Assembly: GCA_032622095.1 (NCBI GenBank)
Contig: CP136066.1
Span: 192,626,816-192,690,815 of the forward strand
Reading direction: 5' to 3'
Length of the DNA: 64,000 nucleotides
DNA from: Siphonodentalium dalli
Lineage: Eukaryota > Mollusca > Scaphopoda > Gadilida > Siphonodentaliidae
Both the position numbers and the translations under genes were made by a program. The notes under the pieces were generated by a model that ran no database searches, had not been told where the DNA came from, and worked only from the letters and a program-made list of their open reading frames with translations. Positions 23,215 through 35,937 of this stretch are shown here, one piece after another; position 1 is the stretch's first letter, and each line of letters begins with the position of its first letter.

Positions 23215-23340
23215 TTTCAATAAATTTAATCAAATAGTATTCCGGATGCCGCCTCTCTTATGGCGTATTCCGGATGCCGGGGTCCATTTTAAGCCGGATG
23301 CCAGGGGGAGGGGGGTCGTCACCCTCCCTCATGGGACACG
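23215..23340. repeat. Right arm of inverted repeat (partner 20685-20810)
   Basis: Contains TTCCGGATGCCGCCTCTCTT, TATGGCGTATTCCGGATGCC and GGGGTCGTCACCCTCCCTCA, the mirror of the left arm. Downstream, 23341-25006 is AT-rich with no supported gene or TIR. Confidence 0.6.
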
Positions 23341-25014
23341 TACCCCATTGTTTGTTCAGTATTGGTTCATATTCATCGGTCTGTGGTGTCAACATTTACA
23401 TGTACTAATATGAATGTGATCCAGATGTGTAGCCACAATCAGAAACATGTATTGAAGTCATACAAAATACAACTTCATATACGATGATCGGTCCGATAAA
23501 ATATATTGCAACATTTGTATTCATTGCAATTCTGGAAATGGAATAACATGCGACTTCCTGAATAGGAATATTGCGTTATCTTGACATGAAACAATTTCAT
23601 AACTTCACGCACTGTTTTCTCTTTGTTCTAAATGTCAAAATTACGTAGTAACATAAACGTTTCAGAGGAATGACAGCTGTAGATGGTTTACATGTGCAAT
23701 TCGAACTGACATAAAAGAACTCAAATTTATTGAAAAGTATAAGAAACAAAACACTTATTTTATGCGCTATATCGACAAATTTGTTTGGAAATCTTCCGCA
23801 TATGTATGTTTTGAAATATCTCTTACCAAATTATGTTGACATACAACATTTTGGAGTTCAAACGAGCGATCACCAATAAGCGATTTTAAGTGATTTAATA
23901 TATTAGCAAAAAGCACCAAATAATTTTCGACCACTTTCAGTGTTAGGTCAAGAGAGATTATAGGCCTATTTAATTTACTATAATACATAGATGTATTTTA
24001 GGTGACTTTATAGGTCGAGATCCATCAACTTGAGCCCCTATAAAGTTATATATATTTTGTAGCAGACACCCTGATCTATTTATTTCAGTCAATTATTGAG
24101 TCATTGACTCATTTGGGGACCTTGGTTGACCTTCAAATGACCTTGCATTAATTATATTAACAAAAAGCCGCTTCAGAGGTTGTCCCAGCATGGGCTCAGT
24201 GTCGGTCACTGATTGTACTTTGACTCACAAATTAAATACCAATACCTTATACAAAATAGTTATAATTAATTTATTTTATATTTTGACCATATATTATACA
24301 GTTCAACAAGTTTTTTCTGGGCAGTATGACAGGGTGGTCAAGGGGTCTCAAAAGCAATTTTTTCCACAACTCAAAGATAATATTTTCCCTCTATTTCATT
24401 TTTCTCTTTTTAGTCTTAAAACTTTGGAATAATGTTACATTGAAACATCCATATTACTTGGAAACAGTCAGTACTTATTACCTTGTTGTAAATCACTGTC
24501 ACTATAAGTATTCACACTTAAAATTCATGGACAAAATTGCATAGGCAACCACTATCACAAATATCATATTGAACAGATCACATATTCAACCTGTAACAGA
24601 TAGGAACAGCAGTGTGTATGACTATTACATGAGTGTCTAGTTGATTAGTTCAACTCAATGAAAAGATAAGGGACTTATAATATAAACAAGAACAATTGTC
24701 ATAAAAATAACTTTATTTATCATAATTCGCTTGTATAAGAAATAAAAGCAAAACGTTTACATATAAATATGACATTCTTTGTCATAGATCCCAGCTGTAA
24801 AACTAAGAAATTAAGCAGAAAGATCATCACAGAAAACTAAAACTAAAATTTCAACTTGTATAGAATTAAATACTCTGCATATGAACAGCACTATCAGTGA
24901 CATCTTTTTCTAATAAAATATGTGGCACTTTGATTTAGATTCTAGTGCTTAAATAAAAACGTTTGAGTTAGTGGTCTAAATTATAAATACAAAAATGTAA
25001 GATTCTATATTTAT

Positions 25015-27694
25015 TAGTGATGTGTGGTTTTGATATTTCATTTCAGTTTTGGTTTTGGTTTGGTTTTTGTGAAAAAACCAGGTTTTGGTTTCGGTTTTAG
25101 TCAATACATCAATAACTTTATGCATAGCACCAATGGGATTGATTGAAAAATGCCTTGTCATAATATTTCCAGCCATATTCCAGGCATTTCCATAGTCTAT
25201 GTGGCAATGCACAATAAGTCATGTCTGAGATTCTGATTCCAGCCAAGTGAGATCTACCGAGTACCGCCCATACTTTTTATTAATACACGGTCCATTCTCC
25301 AATATGGAAGATCTGTTAAAACATAAACTGTATACAATTACAATTGAGTGCCGAGCATAGCACATGTTGAACGCGTATAGCTGACACCCCTGACGTTTGC
25401 ATGATAATGGTCTCAATGGAATTTTCCTATTAAAATCCAAACCCATTAATTTTCTAAACAAATAACAGTGAACTACTTACCGGTACTAGTGGTGTCAAGA
25501 CACGCCTGTGTCGCGGTACAATACGTATCTAGATATATTTTGAGTCGATGGTACCTATATGTGGTCATATTTTATTTAACTCAAATTCCGACTGATGGTA
25601 CTAATATATACATTATTATGGATGCCTTATATGGGTGGAATCCCAACCCAATGTGGCAGTATTTCTCAGAAGAATAAGATTCAATGTTCATCAGCGGTGT
25701 GCAGCAGCTGTCTCTTTGATGTGTGTGACCCGATGCAGGAAGGACAACTCTAAATTCACACAATGTATTGAACGTTAGGATATTGTACATATCACTTACG
25801 AAGTTACAATACTATATTGGGGGAAAGCAATACAAATTATTTTACTGACACCACGACATACCAAAACTGTTTTAGAGTGGGGGTAATAAAAACTGTGTAA
25901 GGTATTCCACGTTGAAGATTGAAATTCACTGTCTTCAAATCTTTGCTCTACAGCTCTTTGCCTCTTTCTCCCTGTTATGTGACAATAACATATTCCCGCT
26001 ATAAAATCTGATATGATTAATTCGGATTCACTTTGTCTACAGAGAATTAAGGGTCAGACGCACGTTTTGCCAAAATTTCCTGGTATTTCAAAATGTATTT
26101 TCTCTAAATCTATCAGGAATATCTTTGTGAAATTTTGTACAAGAGATTATTGTGGTACCATACATAAGAACCATTGGACATTTGGTTATTATAATCTCAT
26201 TTACTTTACTTTTATGGCATGAAAAATCTTTAAAATTTCACTGTGTTCAGGTACCGAGAACTACTGTAAAACACATTTTTTTCGAAAGTGCATTTCATAT
26301 ATACATGATATCATATCTGAAGATCATGAGAGGAGACTTAATTTTTCTTGATTCATGAAATTAAATGATTATTTTCATTCAGAAAGACAACTACCATAAA
26401 TAATTTTTTATTGTTGAGAATTTTCATGCCATGCTTGTTGGTCATTGAAAAATTGGGCTCAGTTGAGTTCTGGGTCATGGGTTCATAACCAAGTTAAATC
26501 TGACCACCATATCTCTTAACACTGTGGCCTAATTTCTGTTGATTGCTCCCTGCTTGAGTGGACAGCACCACATTTGAACATTTGTTTTCATTGGGCTGGC
26601 ATATTTGTGACTGCTTTATTCTTCATTATAATACATGGGGTATGATGCTATAATATGCAATTAAAAAGCTAACTCAACATTATGATACAAATGAAGCCTC
26701 CTCTCATGGAGTCAAGACAATAAGCTATTTGATGGTTGACATGTTGTTTGAAATTATAAATTTTTCTGGCAGTTCTCGGTACCTAAAGGGACAGAAACAA
26801 AACAAATATTTTCAACCTCTCAAATGTATTAAAATCCATTATTGTTATTGTCTCTTTATAATTGCTCTGATTCTATATATAATGAAAATTATCATATGTA
26901 AAATTCAAGATTTTTCACCAGATAGATCCCGAGAAATTCTTTGTTGAAAATCACTTGCCATTTCTGGCTGGATTTACTGTGATTTATGCAAAACGTGCGT
27001 CTCCCCCTTAAGTGAATACTGATGATCCAGCTAGTCTGGCAGTTGGGATAACTTTTGTGGGTGACGGTGTTGACATTATTTTACAGTTGATTTCAGGTTT
27101 AATTATTGATAATGAATTTCATTGATTTATACAAATAATTAGTTATACATGAAGTTCATGAACAAACCCATTATCCAGACCTGGGGATATCACCGGACAC
27201 CGGCACTGAGTCTTGTCGTTATCATTTGATCTTTTGCAATTCGAAATGGGACCCATGTTTTAAGTACAAATGCATATCGTACCAAGCATGCACACGCATT
27301 TTGGCGCATCTTCAGACTGTGTCTTAATTAATTATGAAAATTATGATAGATGCCGCCGTAGGTTGCTTGTGTTTGAATTCGCTGCGACGACAGTCATCGA
27401 ACATGTACATATTTTTGAGTTTTGTGATTGCGGATCTTGTGTATAAAAACTATACACTGCATTCAATTGTCTAGACATGTTTGATTCCATATAGAACAAA
27501 TATCAGCCGACGGAAGCATGTGCTGATCGCGCGCCATGAGCGCGTGCAAGTTGCACAAAACAGAGATATTTAGCTACCAAAGGCATCTGTGAATTGAAAC
27601 CGATACTATAGGTTTTTATAGAATATATCGGTTACGGTTTGGTTTTGAAATGAAACCAAAATAAAACCGAGAAACCAAAAACCGCACATCACTA
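25015..27694. mobile_element. 2.7-kb non-autonomous hAT element
   Basis: Ends are TAGTGATGTGTGGTTTTG and CCGCACATCACTA, with mirrored GGTTTTGGTTTCGGTTTT runs inside. It is flanked by a perfect 8-bp duplication, ATATTTAT (25007-25014 and 27695-27702). No transposase-like frame is visible in 2,680 bp. The segment around 25849-25990 (CACCACGACATACCAAAAC onward) resembles 51886-52010 in another hAT element with different ends. It lies in the putative first intron(s) of the BAHD1-like gene. Past it, 27703-28660 shows nothing supported. Confidence 0.87.
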
Positions 27695-28660
27695 ATATTT
27701 ATAAACAGTTCTATGAAACGGTACCATTACTCCTGCATTAATAGCTCATAGGGTTACATGTGTCTTTAAATATTGTTTTTCTTGTGCTCGTAAATAGCAC
27801 CAAATGCTTGTTTTCATGCTATTAGGGGGGTGGTTTATGTATTATCATACATGCCTGAAATATTTTCTCAGACACCACCCCCTATATGCCCATATGTCGA
27901 ATTGATATTCTTGAGTGTATGAGCTCCAATACATTCCTATCCTATAATGTGTGAAAAGTTACTAGTACCGTATGTATCCACATATGTAGCTAAACCATGA
28001 AATTAATATAAAAATTAAATATATCAAAATTTACCAAGCTCCCCTGACCTACCTACCCTGATTTGTATACCTATTAGCGGAAAAAGAGAACTTTATTACG
28101 TTCTTGAGAGAACTTTATTACATTACGTTCTTGAATCAAGTTTGACATTTATTTGGTGCAGAAACCATATTATGGGTGTCATTAGTGTTATGGTCATATC
28201 ATGCAATGAATACTAAGATTGACAGTTTTCATCTGAATGCACTGAGAATTAAATTAGTTTCACTTGCATGGTGGTCATTCCAGATGTGTACGGTACATTG
28301 TTGATTTTGGATTTTGGAATATAAAATAAATTTCGCCCACCTCAATTTTGGAAAAAGTTCCGATGATTATCAAGTAATTGAAGTCCATTTGTTTTATATG
28401 ACTAGCTGCACACAAAACTTATATATATGACATAGAAAAGACACTTATATTCCTCAACTGGATCTGGAGACAAAAATAGCTTTTCTGGAAACAAGTATTT
28501 TATATATCCACTGCAAAAAAAGGTAGTCAAATTACAACAAATGCTGTACACATCATTATGGTTTGTCATCAGGCAGCCACACAAGGCTGATTTTCCTACA
28601 TATCATCAAAGCTGATAAGGAACTCTCTTTTTTGCTCATACATGTATATGCCCCTTTAAG

Positions 28661-28786
28661 TCATCAAACATGACATGCAAGAAAATATCGTCACCACTGC
28701 ACCGCAACGATATAAAGAAAGCCGGCAAACGGTGTACAAAATTTATGACAGATGCTGCTGAATCCACAAAATTGTTTTTAGAGAAG
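28661..28786 (+). CDS. Candidate second coding exon of the BAHD1-like gene
   Basis: A pyrimidine-rich tract ends in AG at 28660; the 42 following codons are open (SSNMTCKKISSPLHRNDIKK, then AGKRCTKFMTDAAESTKLFLEK) and end on a whole codon at donor GTAACA. Both edges are phase 0, matching the candidate exon at 19444-19521 upstream and the 41381 acceptor downstream. The three can be joined without changing frame. The lysine-rich composition resembles the start of the next exon. It could instead be the first exon of an alternative transcript, using the ATG at 28670. Not proven without RNA evidence. Confidence 0.42.
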
Positions 28787-28877
28787 GTAACACATTATAT
28801 CAGTAAAAATATTGCCTTGATGACCTTTGGGAAATTTGTTATATCTCAGGATGTCTTCATGTGTACCCATACCATAG

Positions 28878-29400
28878 TCGTTCGTTCATCTGTCTGTCCA
28901 TCTGTCAGTCGTTCGTTCATCTGTCTGTCCATCTGTCAGTAGACACTTTATGCATAATGCATTAAATCAAAACACTTTCTATACGATCGGAACCATATTT
29001 TGTATACGAGTTTAAGAGCCCAAAATACAGATCTAGTTCGAATATGGGTTTGATCCAAGTTTTTTTTTTACTTAGTTATGGCCCTTTTTCGACTTAGAAT
29101 TTATGCATGCTGTGATGACTCAAAATTTTTTTTATCCGATCGGAACCAAATTTGGCATGTGAATTTCTCAGCCCACAATACAAATCAAGTTCGAATAAGG
29201 GTTTGATCGAATGTTCTTTTACAGAGTTATGGCCCTTTGACACATTCACACATGTTTCGATAAATCAACCATTTTTCATCTGATCGGAACCAAATTTGGT
29301 ATGTGAGTTTTTCAACACAAAATACAGATCGAGTTCGAATATGGGTTTGATCCGATTTTTTATACCGGAGTTATGGCCATTTTTCAACTAAGAATTATTT
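28878..29400. repeat. Repeat with GTTCATCTGTCTGTCC duplication and three ~150-bp units
   Basis: TCGTTCGTTCATCTGTCTGT is duplicated at 28879 and 28909. Then GATCGGAACCA...GTTCGAATATGGGTTTGATC recurs three times, with GATCGGAACC at 28985, 29138 and 29282. Each unit ends with AGTTATGGCC. The structure is like the repeat at 46893-47460 and that at 58186. It is probably a non-autonomous dispersed repeat common in this genome. Confidence 0.7.
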
Positions 29401-29519
29401 ATATTACAACCCAAGTAACTTACAATTGTTAATAAAAAAAAATTCAGCTTGAAGGAAAAAAATAAATATAATAAAATATTCTTTTTTAAATATTTTTTAA
29501 AATTTAATTTTGATTGAAT

Positions 29520-30057
29520 TATAATGATGTCAGACCATCAGATCAATTTATATATATATTTTTTTTAAAGTTAACAAAATTTGAAAAACTAACACCATTT
29601 ATAACTCCATCAGGGTACCCCGAGTCACCACATCAAATTTGGTTTAATTCGGTCCAAAATCTTGTGTGATGTACGTAAATTTATACTTTTTTTTTTTTTA
29701 AAGTTAACAAAATTTTAAAAACTAACACCATTTATAACTCCATCAGGGTACCCCGAGTCACCACATCAAATTTGGTTTAAATTGGTCCAAAATCTTGTGT
29801 TATGTACGTAAATTGGTTTGGAACGATATTAAATACAATTCACCAATTTCATCCCATGCATTTGGACTACTTTATATAATAGCTATTAATATGGCTATAT
29901 TATTTTCTGATGTCTCTTGTGCCAATGTGCAAATAAAGAAAGCTTTGGTATTTAATTTTTTTTTTTAATATTTCAACAATACACGTGACATGCTATTAAC
30001 AGTAGACTACTAAATCTGAGTATATCACTCTGGAGATGGTCTGACATCATTATAAAT
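29520..30057. mobile_element. MITE with ATAATGATGTCAGACCATC ends and a 133-bp internal tandem
   Basis: The left end ATAATGATGTCAGACCATC is mirrored at 30036-30057 (GATGGTCTGACATCATTAT). Inside, a 133-bp unit starting with a T-run and AAAGTTAACAAAATTT is tandemly duplicated (29560-29692 and 29693-29825), containing CATCAGGGTACCCCGAGTCA. It is non-coding. Confidence 0.75.
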
Positions 30058-30234
30058 TTGATAGGTTTAATACAGATGCCAAGATTCAGCACAAAGAAAA
30101 CCCGTGATTAGTTGACAGCTTTGCTATATATTAAATTGATATTAATGGGTCAGCAGTGAGGTGGCTTAGAATTTGATACATTAAATTGAACTCTATTAAC
30201 CTAAGTATTCTATGTCCAGGTCACCTTTTCACAT

Positions 30235-31305
30235 TTAATCCAAGGCTGTGCTGGTGCAGCATTACATATCCTGTGCCAGTGTATTCTCTTATATATGCGC
30301 GTCTTCCTATTTGACCCATAAATTCCAATAATTTGTGTTATTATCATGTACATTTGTTTATAATAGAACATAACAGTATTCTCTATAATTCAACATCAAA
30401 ACTCTAATTTACGTGGTTCGTACGTGGGTCTGGAATCCTGGAAAAGTTATGGAATCTGAAAATTTCGATTCAATACCCTTGAAAAGTCTGGAAAATGGGA
30501 CCTTTTTCACCCTACTATGGAAAAAGTCTTGAAAATAAGCTACCCTGAGATTCAAGGTCTTGAAAAGTCATGGAATATCCCAAGGCCGAGTTCTTCGGTA
30601 AATAAATGCTGTTACTTTCCGTTCTTACGATACCATCTCCGTAGTTACAGTTGGAACTACACGTTTTACGGTATGCCGAAACACGAATTGTCTCCCTTAC
30701 TGGAACTCATTTATATACGCAATAACATAACGCAAATCGAACGAACCTAAAACAAATATGTCAATGCGTACTCTCACTAAATTCACCGATGTTACTCATG
30801 TTACTCAAAATTATTCGAGAGCACCATTTTATAGTGTGCAAATATAGTTTTAATCGATGTGATCCATAACCGGATAATCGTAATTTTTTTCCCCCAATGA
30901 TTTTAGAAATTATAGACTCTGGGTGTCAAGGCCGATAATTGTTGCAGATGCCAACCATTTATGATTTATTGTTCATATCGGCTTAATTAGTTAAATGCAT
31001 CTTTGCAGATAAAGGGCTCATTTTAACTAACGTATATGTGTGCTCTGTTTAAACAACCTGGAAATTTATATATTGGTCTTCCTCGTTGTTTAGCTAGGTA
31101 CGAGGTATGGAAAAGTTATGGAATTTTTTAACTGAAAAGTCTTTAAAAATTTGTCCGAAAGTCTTGAAAAAGTATGGAAAAGTTATGGAATTTTACTCTC
31201 AGCTAGGTGTATGAACCCTGCAAACACTTGGCTTTTATATAGATAGATGCATTGGCAAGGGTTTTTCGCAAAAATTTCAGGAAGCACCAGTCATGGATTG
31301 GTTAA
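30235..31305. mobile_element. Degenerate hairpin-core element, shell E type
   Basis: TTAA at 30235 leads into GGTGCAGCAT...CCTGTGCCAGTGTATTCTC, a half core ending in CTTATATATGCGCGTC. The far side has ATGCATTGGCAAGGGTTTTT and AGGAAGCACCAGTCATGG, then TTAA at 31302. Both sides match the 51103-51276 element. The ~900-bp interior is unrelated AT-rich DNA with no supported gene, so the ends may have been separated by later insertion. Confidence 0.5.
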
Positions 31306-31315
31306 ATACAGGAAA

Positions 31316-31375
31316 TACAGTAATGCCCTAAATAATCAACTCCTTAACCACAGCAGAGGAGTCGATTATTTAGGC
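31316..31375. mobile_element. TACAGTAATGCCC-family MITE, short and end-decayed
   Basis: Begins TACAGTAATGCCCTAAATAA and folds on itself through ACTCCTTAACCACAGC/GAGGAGTCGATTATTTAGG. The right tip (expected GGGCATTACTGTA) is lost or diverged. It is the smallest member of the family seen here. Confidence 0.7.
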
Positions 31376-31780
31376 TCAATTATTTCATTTCAAGTTCCAC
31401 ATGATATATTCATTTAGTTCAATGACTGACCAATCAAAAATAAAGTACAAACGTAAATTGCAAATAAGCTGATAATCCGCAAAGTCGATGACTTGACACA
31501 TTACCAGTAAAAGAACTTCTCAGAAACATGCAATTATGAGGATGAGGTCAATCAGTCAATCAGTTTATTCTCATTAACCATTATACATAATATTCATAAG
31601 TATGGCGATGTATATAAATATGTATACAAGAATGTACAATATGTACAAGACACACATCAAATTCCGATCAAATCAATGTCTCAGACATGTACTAGTAGAT
31701 GTATAAGATATTAGCCCTATAGGTGTGCAGTCATTTACAGGCATAATCATCACATTGTTTTGCTTTAGGCCAATAAAATA

Positions 31781-32430
31781 AAATTTCTGTGTTCTTAGGG
31801 GGGGGGGGGGGGGGGGTGGGGGGGGGGGGGGGGGGGGTGGAAAAAAAAAATTCCGGGCACGTATGCCGGGGTGGGTGGGTGGGTGGTCGATAGGACCAAC
31901 AAACAATTTTTTCCGCAACTCAAAAATATTTTTCCTGTAAGTCTTTTTGACTGTTTTTGCAATGAGTTTTTTTTTACTTAATGACCCCAAAATGGCTTTT
32001 TCCTATTTACATGTCAATGTTGACATCCATGACTAATAGTATGCACACAAATTCATATACAGCTGTTTACAGTGAATTTCCCCCCGCAAATCTCTGTTTT
32101 AGTGTTAAAAGGGGGGTGGGTGTCAAAAAATGGTCGAAAAAAGTGCCGAAAACGGAAAAAAATTTGGACGCGGGGGTGGGTGGGTCACAACACGGGTCGA
32201 AAGTCAAAAACCAGCATACGTGCCTGCAAATTTTTTCCGACTCCCCCCTGTGTTCTCAGGTAATTAGATCTCAATTTTGATATGAGGGAGGGAGTCTATT
32301 TATTTTTATTTTTCTCAAAATATTCCAGAAAATTTTCTAACAGAAGATATATATATAAAAAAAAAAATTTGACGAGGCTTTTTAAAGAGAATTTCAGTCA
32401 CGAGGGAGGTGCCTGAGAACACAGAATTTA
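31781..32430. mobile_element. MITE-like element containing a poly-G block
   Basis: AATTTCTGTGTTCTTAGG at the left mirrors CCTGAGAACACAGAATTT at the right. A nearly pure G run (about 31799-31838) and further GGGGTGGGTGGG stretches (31867-31885 and 32110-32190) lie inside. An additional CTGTGTTCTCAGG at 32248-32260 suggests internal rearrangement. The open frames over it are low-complexity. Confidence 0.6.
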
Positions 32431-32865
32431 TATATATTTGGCGTTGTGTAATATCAGAGGAGAATTAATCAATCTTGTGCAATTTGACTAGTAATGTTTA
32501 AAGACATGTTATGTACTAGTACTTGTTCAGGTGCTTGAAACTGATAAGTAAGTATTCAGGCGCTATGACAACTGAAGGAATGTAACATTCTACTAACATC
32601 GCTGAAAATTTGAAGCAAATCGACCATACCAGTGATACCACTCCATAGAAAACATCGTCTTAACTACGCTCAATTGTAAATATTTACTCCTCCATTCGGC
32701 GATAAACTAACGAAAACGATTTCGCCACCGAGAGTCACTGTTTTAATTCATATATAAGAGTGATGGTGTGTGTTGTCAATTTGGATAAACTAATTGTAAA
32801 AATTACAACTTTGAACAAGATTATTCTTCATTTCTATTTGATAACCATACCGGAGTGTTTCACAC

Positions 32866-33102
32866 AAGCCTTGAAATAGTGTGTCTGTCATTTGCAGAAT
32901 GAGGTCCCCCAGAGGGTGAATTTAGTGATGCTACCCCGCATAGCGGGCTAGCATCACCAAATTCACCCTCTGGGGACCTCAGCAGAATGAGGTTCCCAGA
33001 GAGTGAATTTGGTGATGCTAGCCCGCTATGCGGGGTAGCATCACTAAATTCACCCTCTGGGAACCTCATTCTGCAAATGACAGACACACTATTTCAAGGC
33101 TT
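32866..33102. mobile_element. AGAGGGTGAATTTAGTGATG-family fold-back element, copy 1
   Basis: AAGCCTTGAAATAGTGTGTC at the left is mirrored at the right, giving long outer arms. Within are two inner hairpins, each built from AGAGGGTGAATTTAGTGATG and its mirror around CCCGCATAGCGGG or GCCCGCTATGCGGGG. Other copies are at 36531-36970, 56194-56300 and 63456-63886. It is non-coding. Confidence 0.88.
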
Positions 33103-33289
33103 GGTTTCACATCACTTTAAAGGTACACAATCTGATTCGATGGTCCCCGTATCATCAGATTCCAACAACAACATTTCTTCAAAGGACACTTTAATTATCA
33201 GAATTGATTAAACCTTTGAACCATGGCTCCCCACAACGATCGACACCATGACCCTGGGCTCCCAGTGTTATTTTTTATTTATTGTAGAC

Positions 33290-33760
33290 TGTGTTTAGGC
33301 GCAATGTATTGGTTATGATAAAGTGGTGTCACATGTCTGAAACTTTACATGTATGTTCCCCATGGACCAATGAGTATTTTACGTTCGGGATACATTGTCA
33401 GAAGATCACTCCCTGGCAATGGTTGCTGTGCAACTACCCGAAATTGAAATTAAAATACTATTATAGCTTTTATCGACGTATTTCAGCCCTAGGAAATGGT
33501 GTTTTTGATGCATCCAATGCAAGTAATTAATATATATCTGGTCAGATGAGTGAACCTAACTTTTGTTTAAGGGTAGGAATGGTTGCTATTAAAGCAAATA
33601 ACCAAATGATCCAATGACACAATTGCACTGAGCATTCAATTGTATTATGCCCCATTTTAGACATTTCCTAGGTGCATGTGTTGATTATGTTTAATTGGTG
33701 CCACGGGTCTGAAACTTTACAGGTATGTTCCACATAGACCACTGAGTATTTTAAATATAA
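33290..33760. repeat. Diverged direct repeat (33290-33380 and 33665-33755)
   Basis: GGCGCAATGTATTGGTTATG...GTCTGAAACTTTACATGTAT and AGTATTTTACG are echoed at 33665-33755 by GTGCATGTGTTGATTATG...GTCTGAAACTTTACAGGTAT and AGTATTTTAAA. No gene is supported here or in 33761-34250. Confidence 0.5.
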
Positions 33761-34255
33761 TAAATTTAAGTAATAAAGGGGTGAACTGTCCACACTTATT
33801 GAAGTTTGTACATTCTTTGGTCCCGCCTTCTCTTTCGGTGTAAAGGCACGTTCATTAAATGATTTTATGGACATTATGATCACCGTGGCTAATTGCAGGT
33901 ATGAAGCCACACCCATTGCCATGCCCCCTACCTCAACATAAGCTCCGCCCAATTCCACAACACCTCAACTGTCCCATACATTGACCTCTTGTCATATCGT
34001 ACTTGAAACAATGCCACCCACTGCTGGAGTGACTGACGTCTGAATCTCTCCCAGTGTCACTGTGCTTTCATTCTCCTATTCTAACTCACAACTGTCGTAG
34101 TCATCATCTAAATCTTCTTGTCCGATTCCAAAATTGCCAGACCACCTCGTCAATGAAAATGTTTTAGTCTCCATAATTCATGATGTTGTGTGTTTAAACG
34201 CAATAGCAACAAGACATTAATAAAAACATAATTATTGGAGAAGCAGACATCCGCG

Positions 34256-34415
34256 ACAGGGAGCAAATTACTTATGAAATTTTGATTAGCAAATAGCCTC
34301 ACATTGACATGATTAGCATTGTTCTCAAATCATATAAAATTCATACCAAATCGCATAGCTATTATCCAAATTTGGATGGAAAATTGCGATGCGATACCAG
34401 TTAATTTGCTCCCTG
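34256..34415. mobile_element. Small MITE with CAGGGAGCAAATTA ends
   Basis: CAGGGAGCAAATTA at 34257 is mirrored by TAATTTGCTCCCTG at 34401-34414. The interior is AT-rich and not strongly paired. It is followed by a TTAA element end (GGTTCAAAGGGTTAA, up to 34556) whose other end I could not place. Confidence 0.55.
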
Positions 34416-34552
34416 GACCGTGACAATGCTTGTAAACAAATACACACGTGGCGGTTGGTATACTGGCCGGTTCAGCGGCTGGTATACCGGCTGTTCAGGT
34501 ATTTGGAGGTTCACGCTACGGCCGGTTGTTCCGGTCGCTCGGGTTCAAAGGG

Positions 34553-35067
34553 TTAATTATCAAAAAATAATGCTAACCACTGTCAACTATACAGTAATGC
34601 CCTAATTAATCGACTCCATAACCACAGCAGAATTATGGGTAACTTTTCAGGATTTAGTCAGAAATATGGCTTGTTGTCATTCATCGGAAAGCTCTCGGGG
34701 AGAGCTTTCCGATGAATGGCAACAAGCCATATTTCCGACTAAATCCTGAAAAGTTACCCATTATTCTGCTCTGGTTATGGAGTCGATTAATTAGGGCATT
34801 AATGTAGTATAAAATTTACCAAAACGTGTCATATACATCAACATTTTGTTCAACACAATTTTGTATCCATAGTATGTTTGTCGGCTTGTGGAATATTTGC
34901 TATGCTGCCAAATTTTCCAGGTGGTGAAAAATAGCAGATTTCAGAAATCGATATCTGATCACTCTGAGCTTTGATGGGTCGGTTCCTCGACTCAAATCAA
35001 ATATTTTTTTACCCCGAAGCCAAATAATTAGTAATTTAGAAGTACTAATTTGGATTATGCATCTTGA
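34553..35067. mobile_element. TTAAAGGTACT-family TTAA element, copy 2, interrupted
   Basis: ATAATGCTAACCACTGTCAA, CCAAAACGTGTCATATACAT, TTGATGGGTCGGTTCCTCGA and AGCCAAATAATTAGTAATTT run in the order of copy 52827-53335. A TACAGTAATG MITE (34590-34806) sits within it. Its right end, GCATCTT(TAA), is cut by a CCCTTTCAGTGCCA element, apparently at the terminal TTAA. An isolated left-end fragment of the same family is at 33117-33220. Confidence 0.65.
34590..34806. mobile_element. TACAGTAATGCCC-family MITE, full-length fold-back (217 bp)
   Basis: One long hairpin: TACAGTAATGCCCTAATTAA inwards through CCACAGCAGAATTATGGGTA to a centre at CTCTCGGGGAGAG. TA flanks and CAGT termini fit a Tc1/mariner-type MITE. 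It is inserted in the TTAAAGGTACT element between CAACTA and GTATAAAATTT. Confidence 0.85.
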
Positions 35068-35527
35068 ACCCTTTCAGTGCCAAGTCCAATTTTTGTATCA
35101 ACCCATATACCCTGTGCCAATGCATTCTCTTATATATGCGAGTCGACCATAGGTCGCCTCGCATATATAAGAGAATGCATTGGCCTAACAATTTTTCATC
35201 ATTTGTTATTATTTTTTACAATTTTAATAATTTTTTTATATTCTTTAACAGACTTATTTTGTAGGTTTAGTGCCAGGGAATCTTACATTTTTCATGGGCA
35301 TCAAAATTAGTACTATGAATACTTGATGATAGTTTTGAGTTATAACATGCCCCTAAGGTTTTAACGAGTTTGTTTTTAAATTCGCTATAGCATGCTTAAG
35401 CATATCCAAAAAAAATTCAACCCAAAAAAAAAAATTAGAAAATTATTTTATTTAATTTTTTTAGGGCCGATTTTACAGGCCGTAAATTAGGGCCGATGAG
35501 ATCGGCCCGTGGCACTGAAAGAGTTAA
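35064..35527 (+). mobile_element. TTAACCCTTTCAGTGCCA element with one hairpin core, copy 1
   Basis: The left shell (CCCTTTCAGTGCCAAGTCC...CAACCCATATA) leads to CCCTGTGCC and a complete hairpin core (35114-35182). This is followed by AT-rich DNA, a segment with AGTGCCAGGGAATCTTACAT and a right shell with two GGCCGAT boxes ending GGCACTGAAAGAGTTAA. The TTAA at the left is mutated to TTGA. Copies in the opposite orientation are at 35938 and 60364. Confidence 0.82.
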
Positions 35528-35937
35528 TATGGACAATGAATCAATCCGCAATAACACAGAAACAGTGGTGTGGGAATTATTAACTTTCTATATTCAGCAT
35601 TCGTCAATTCACAGGTTGATCTAATTTTGCAAAGATGGGTCATATTTTTGTCATTTAGCAATTCACTCATACCTGTAGCAATGGTATTTTGTCGATTACC
35701 ATGAAATTATGGTAATAATCTGTCGAGCATTGGACAAACAAGCTAAGATTCAGGAGGCCAATTGCAGTCAAGGTAGAACCCTGTGAATATTTTAAAGTCA
35801 TTTTAATATTCAATACGACTTTGATATTCGAATTCAATTCAATTCGACTTCTATTAAGACTAAGCAACGAATAGTAATTTTAAACACTAGTAAGTCAAAA
35901 TTGTTAACTCGTAATTGACACACATGTTGGTAATTTT

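Noticed and set aside
31673-31990. 105-residue minus-strand frame with a long proline run
   Set aside because: The prolines are the translated poly-G block; no other protein-like feature.
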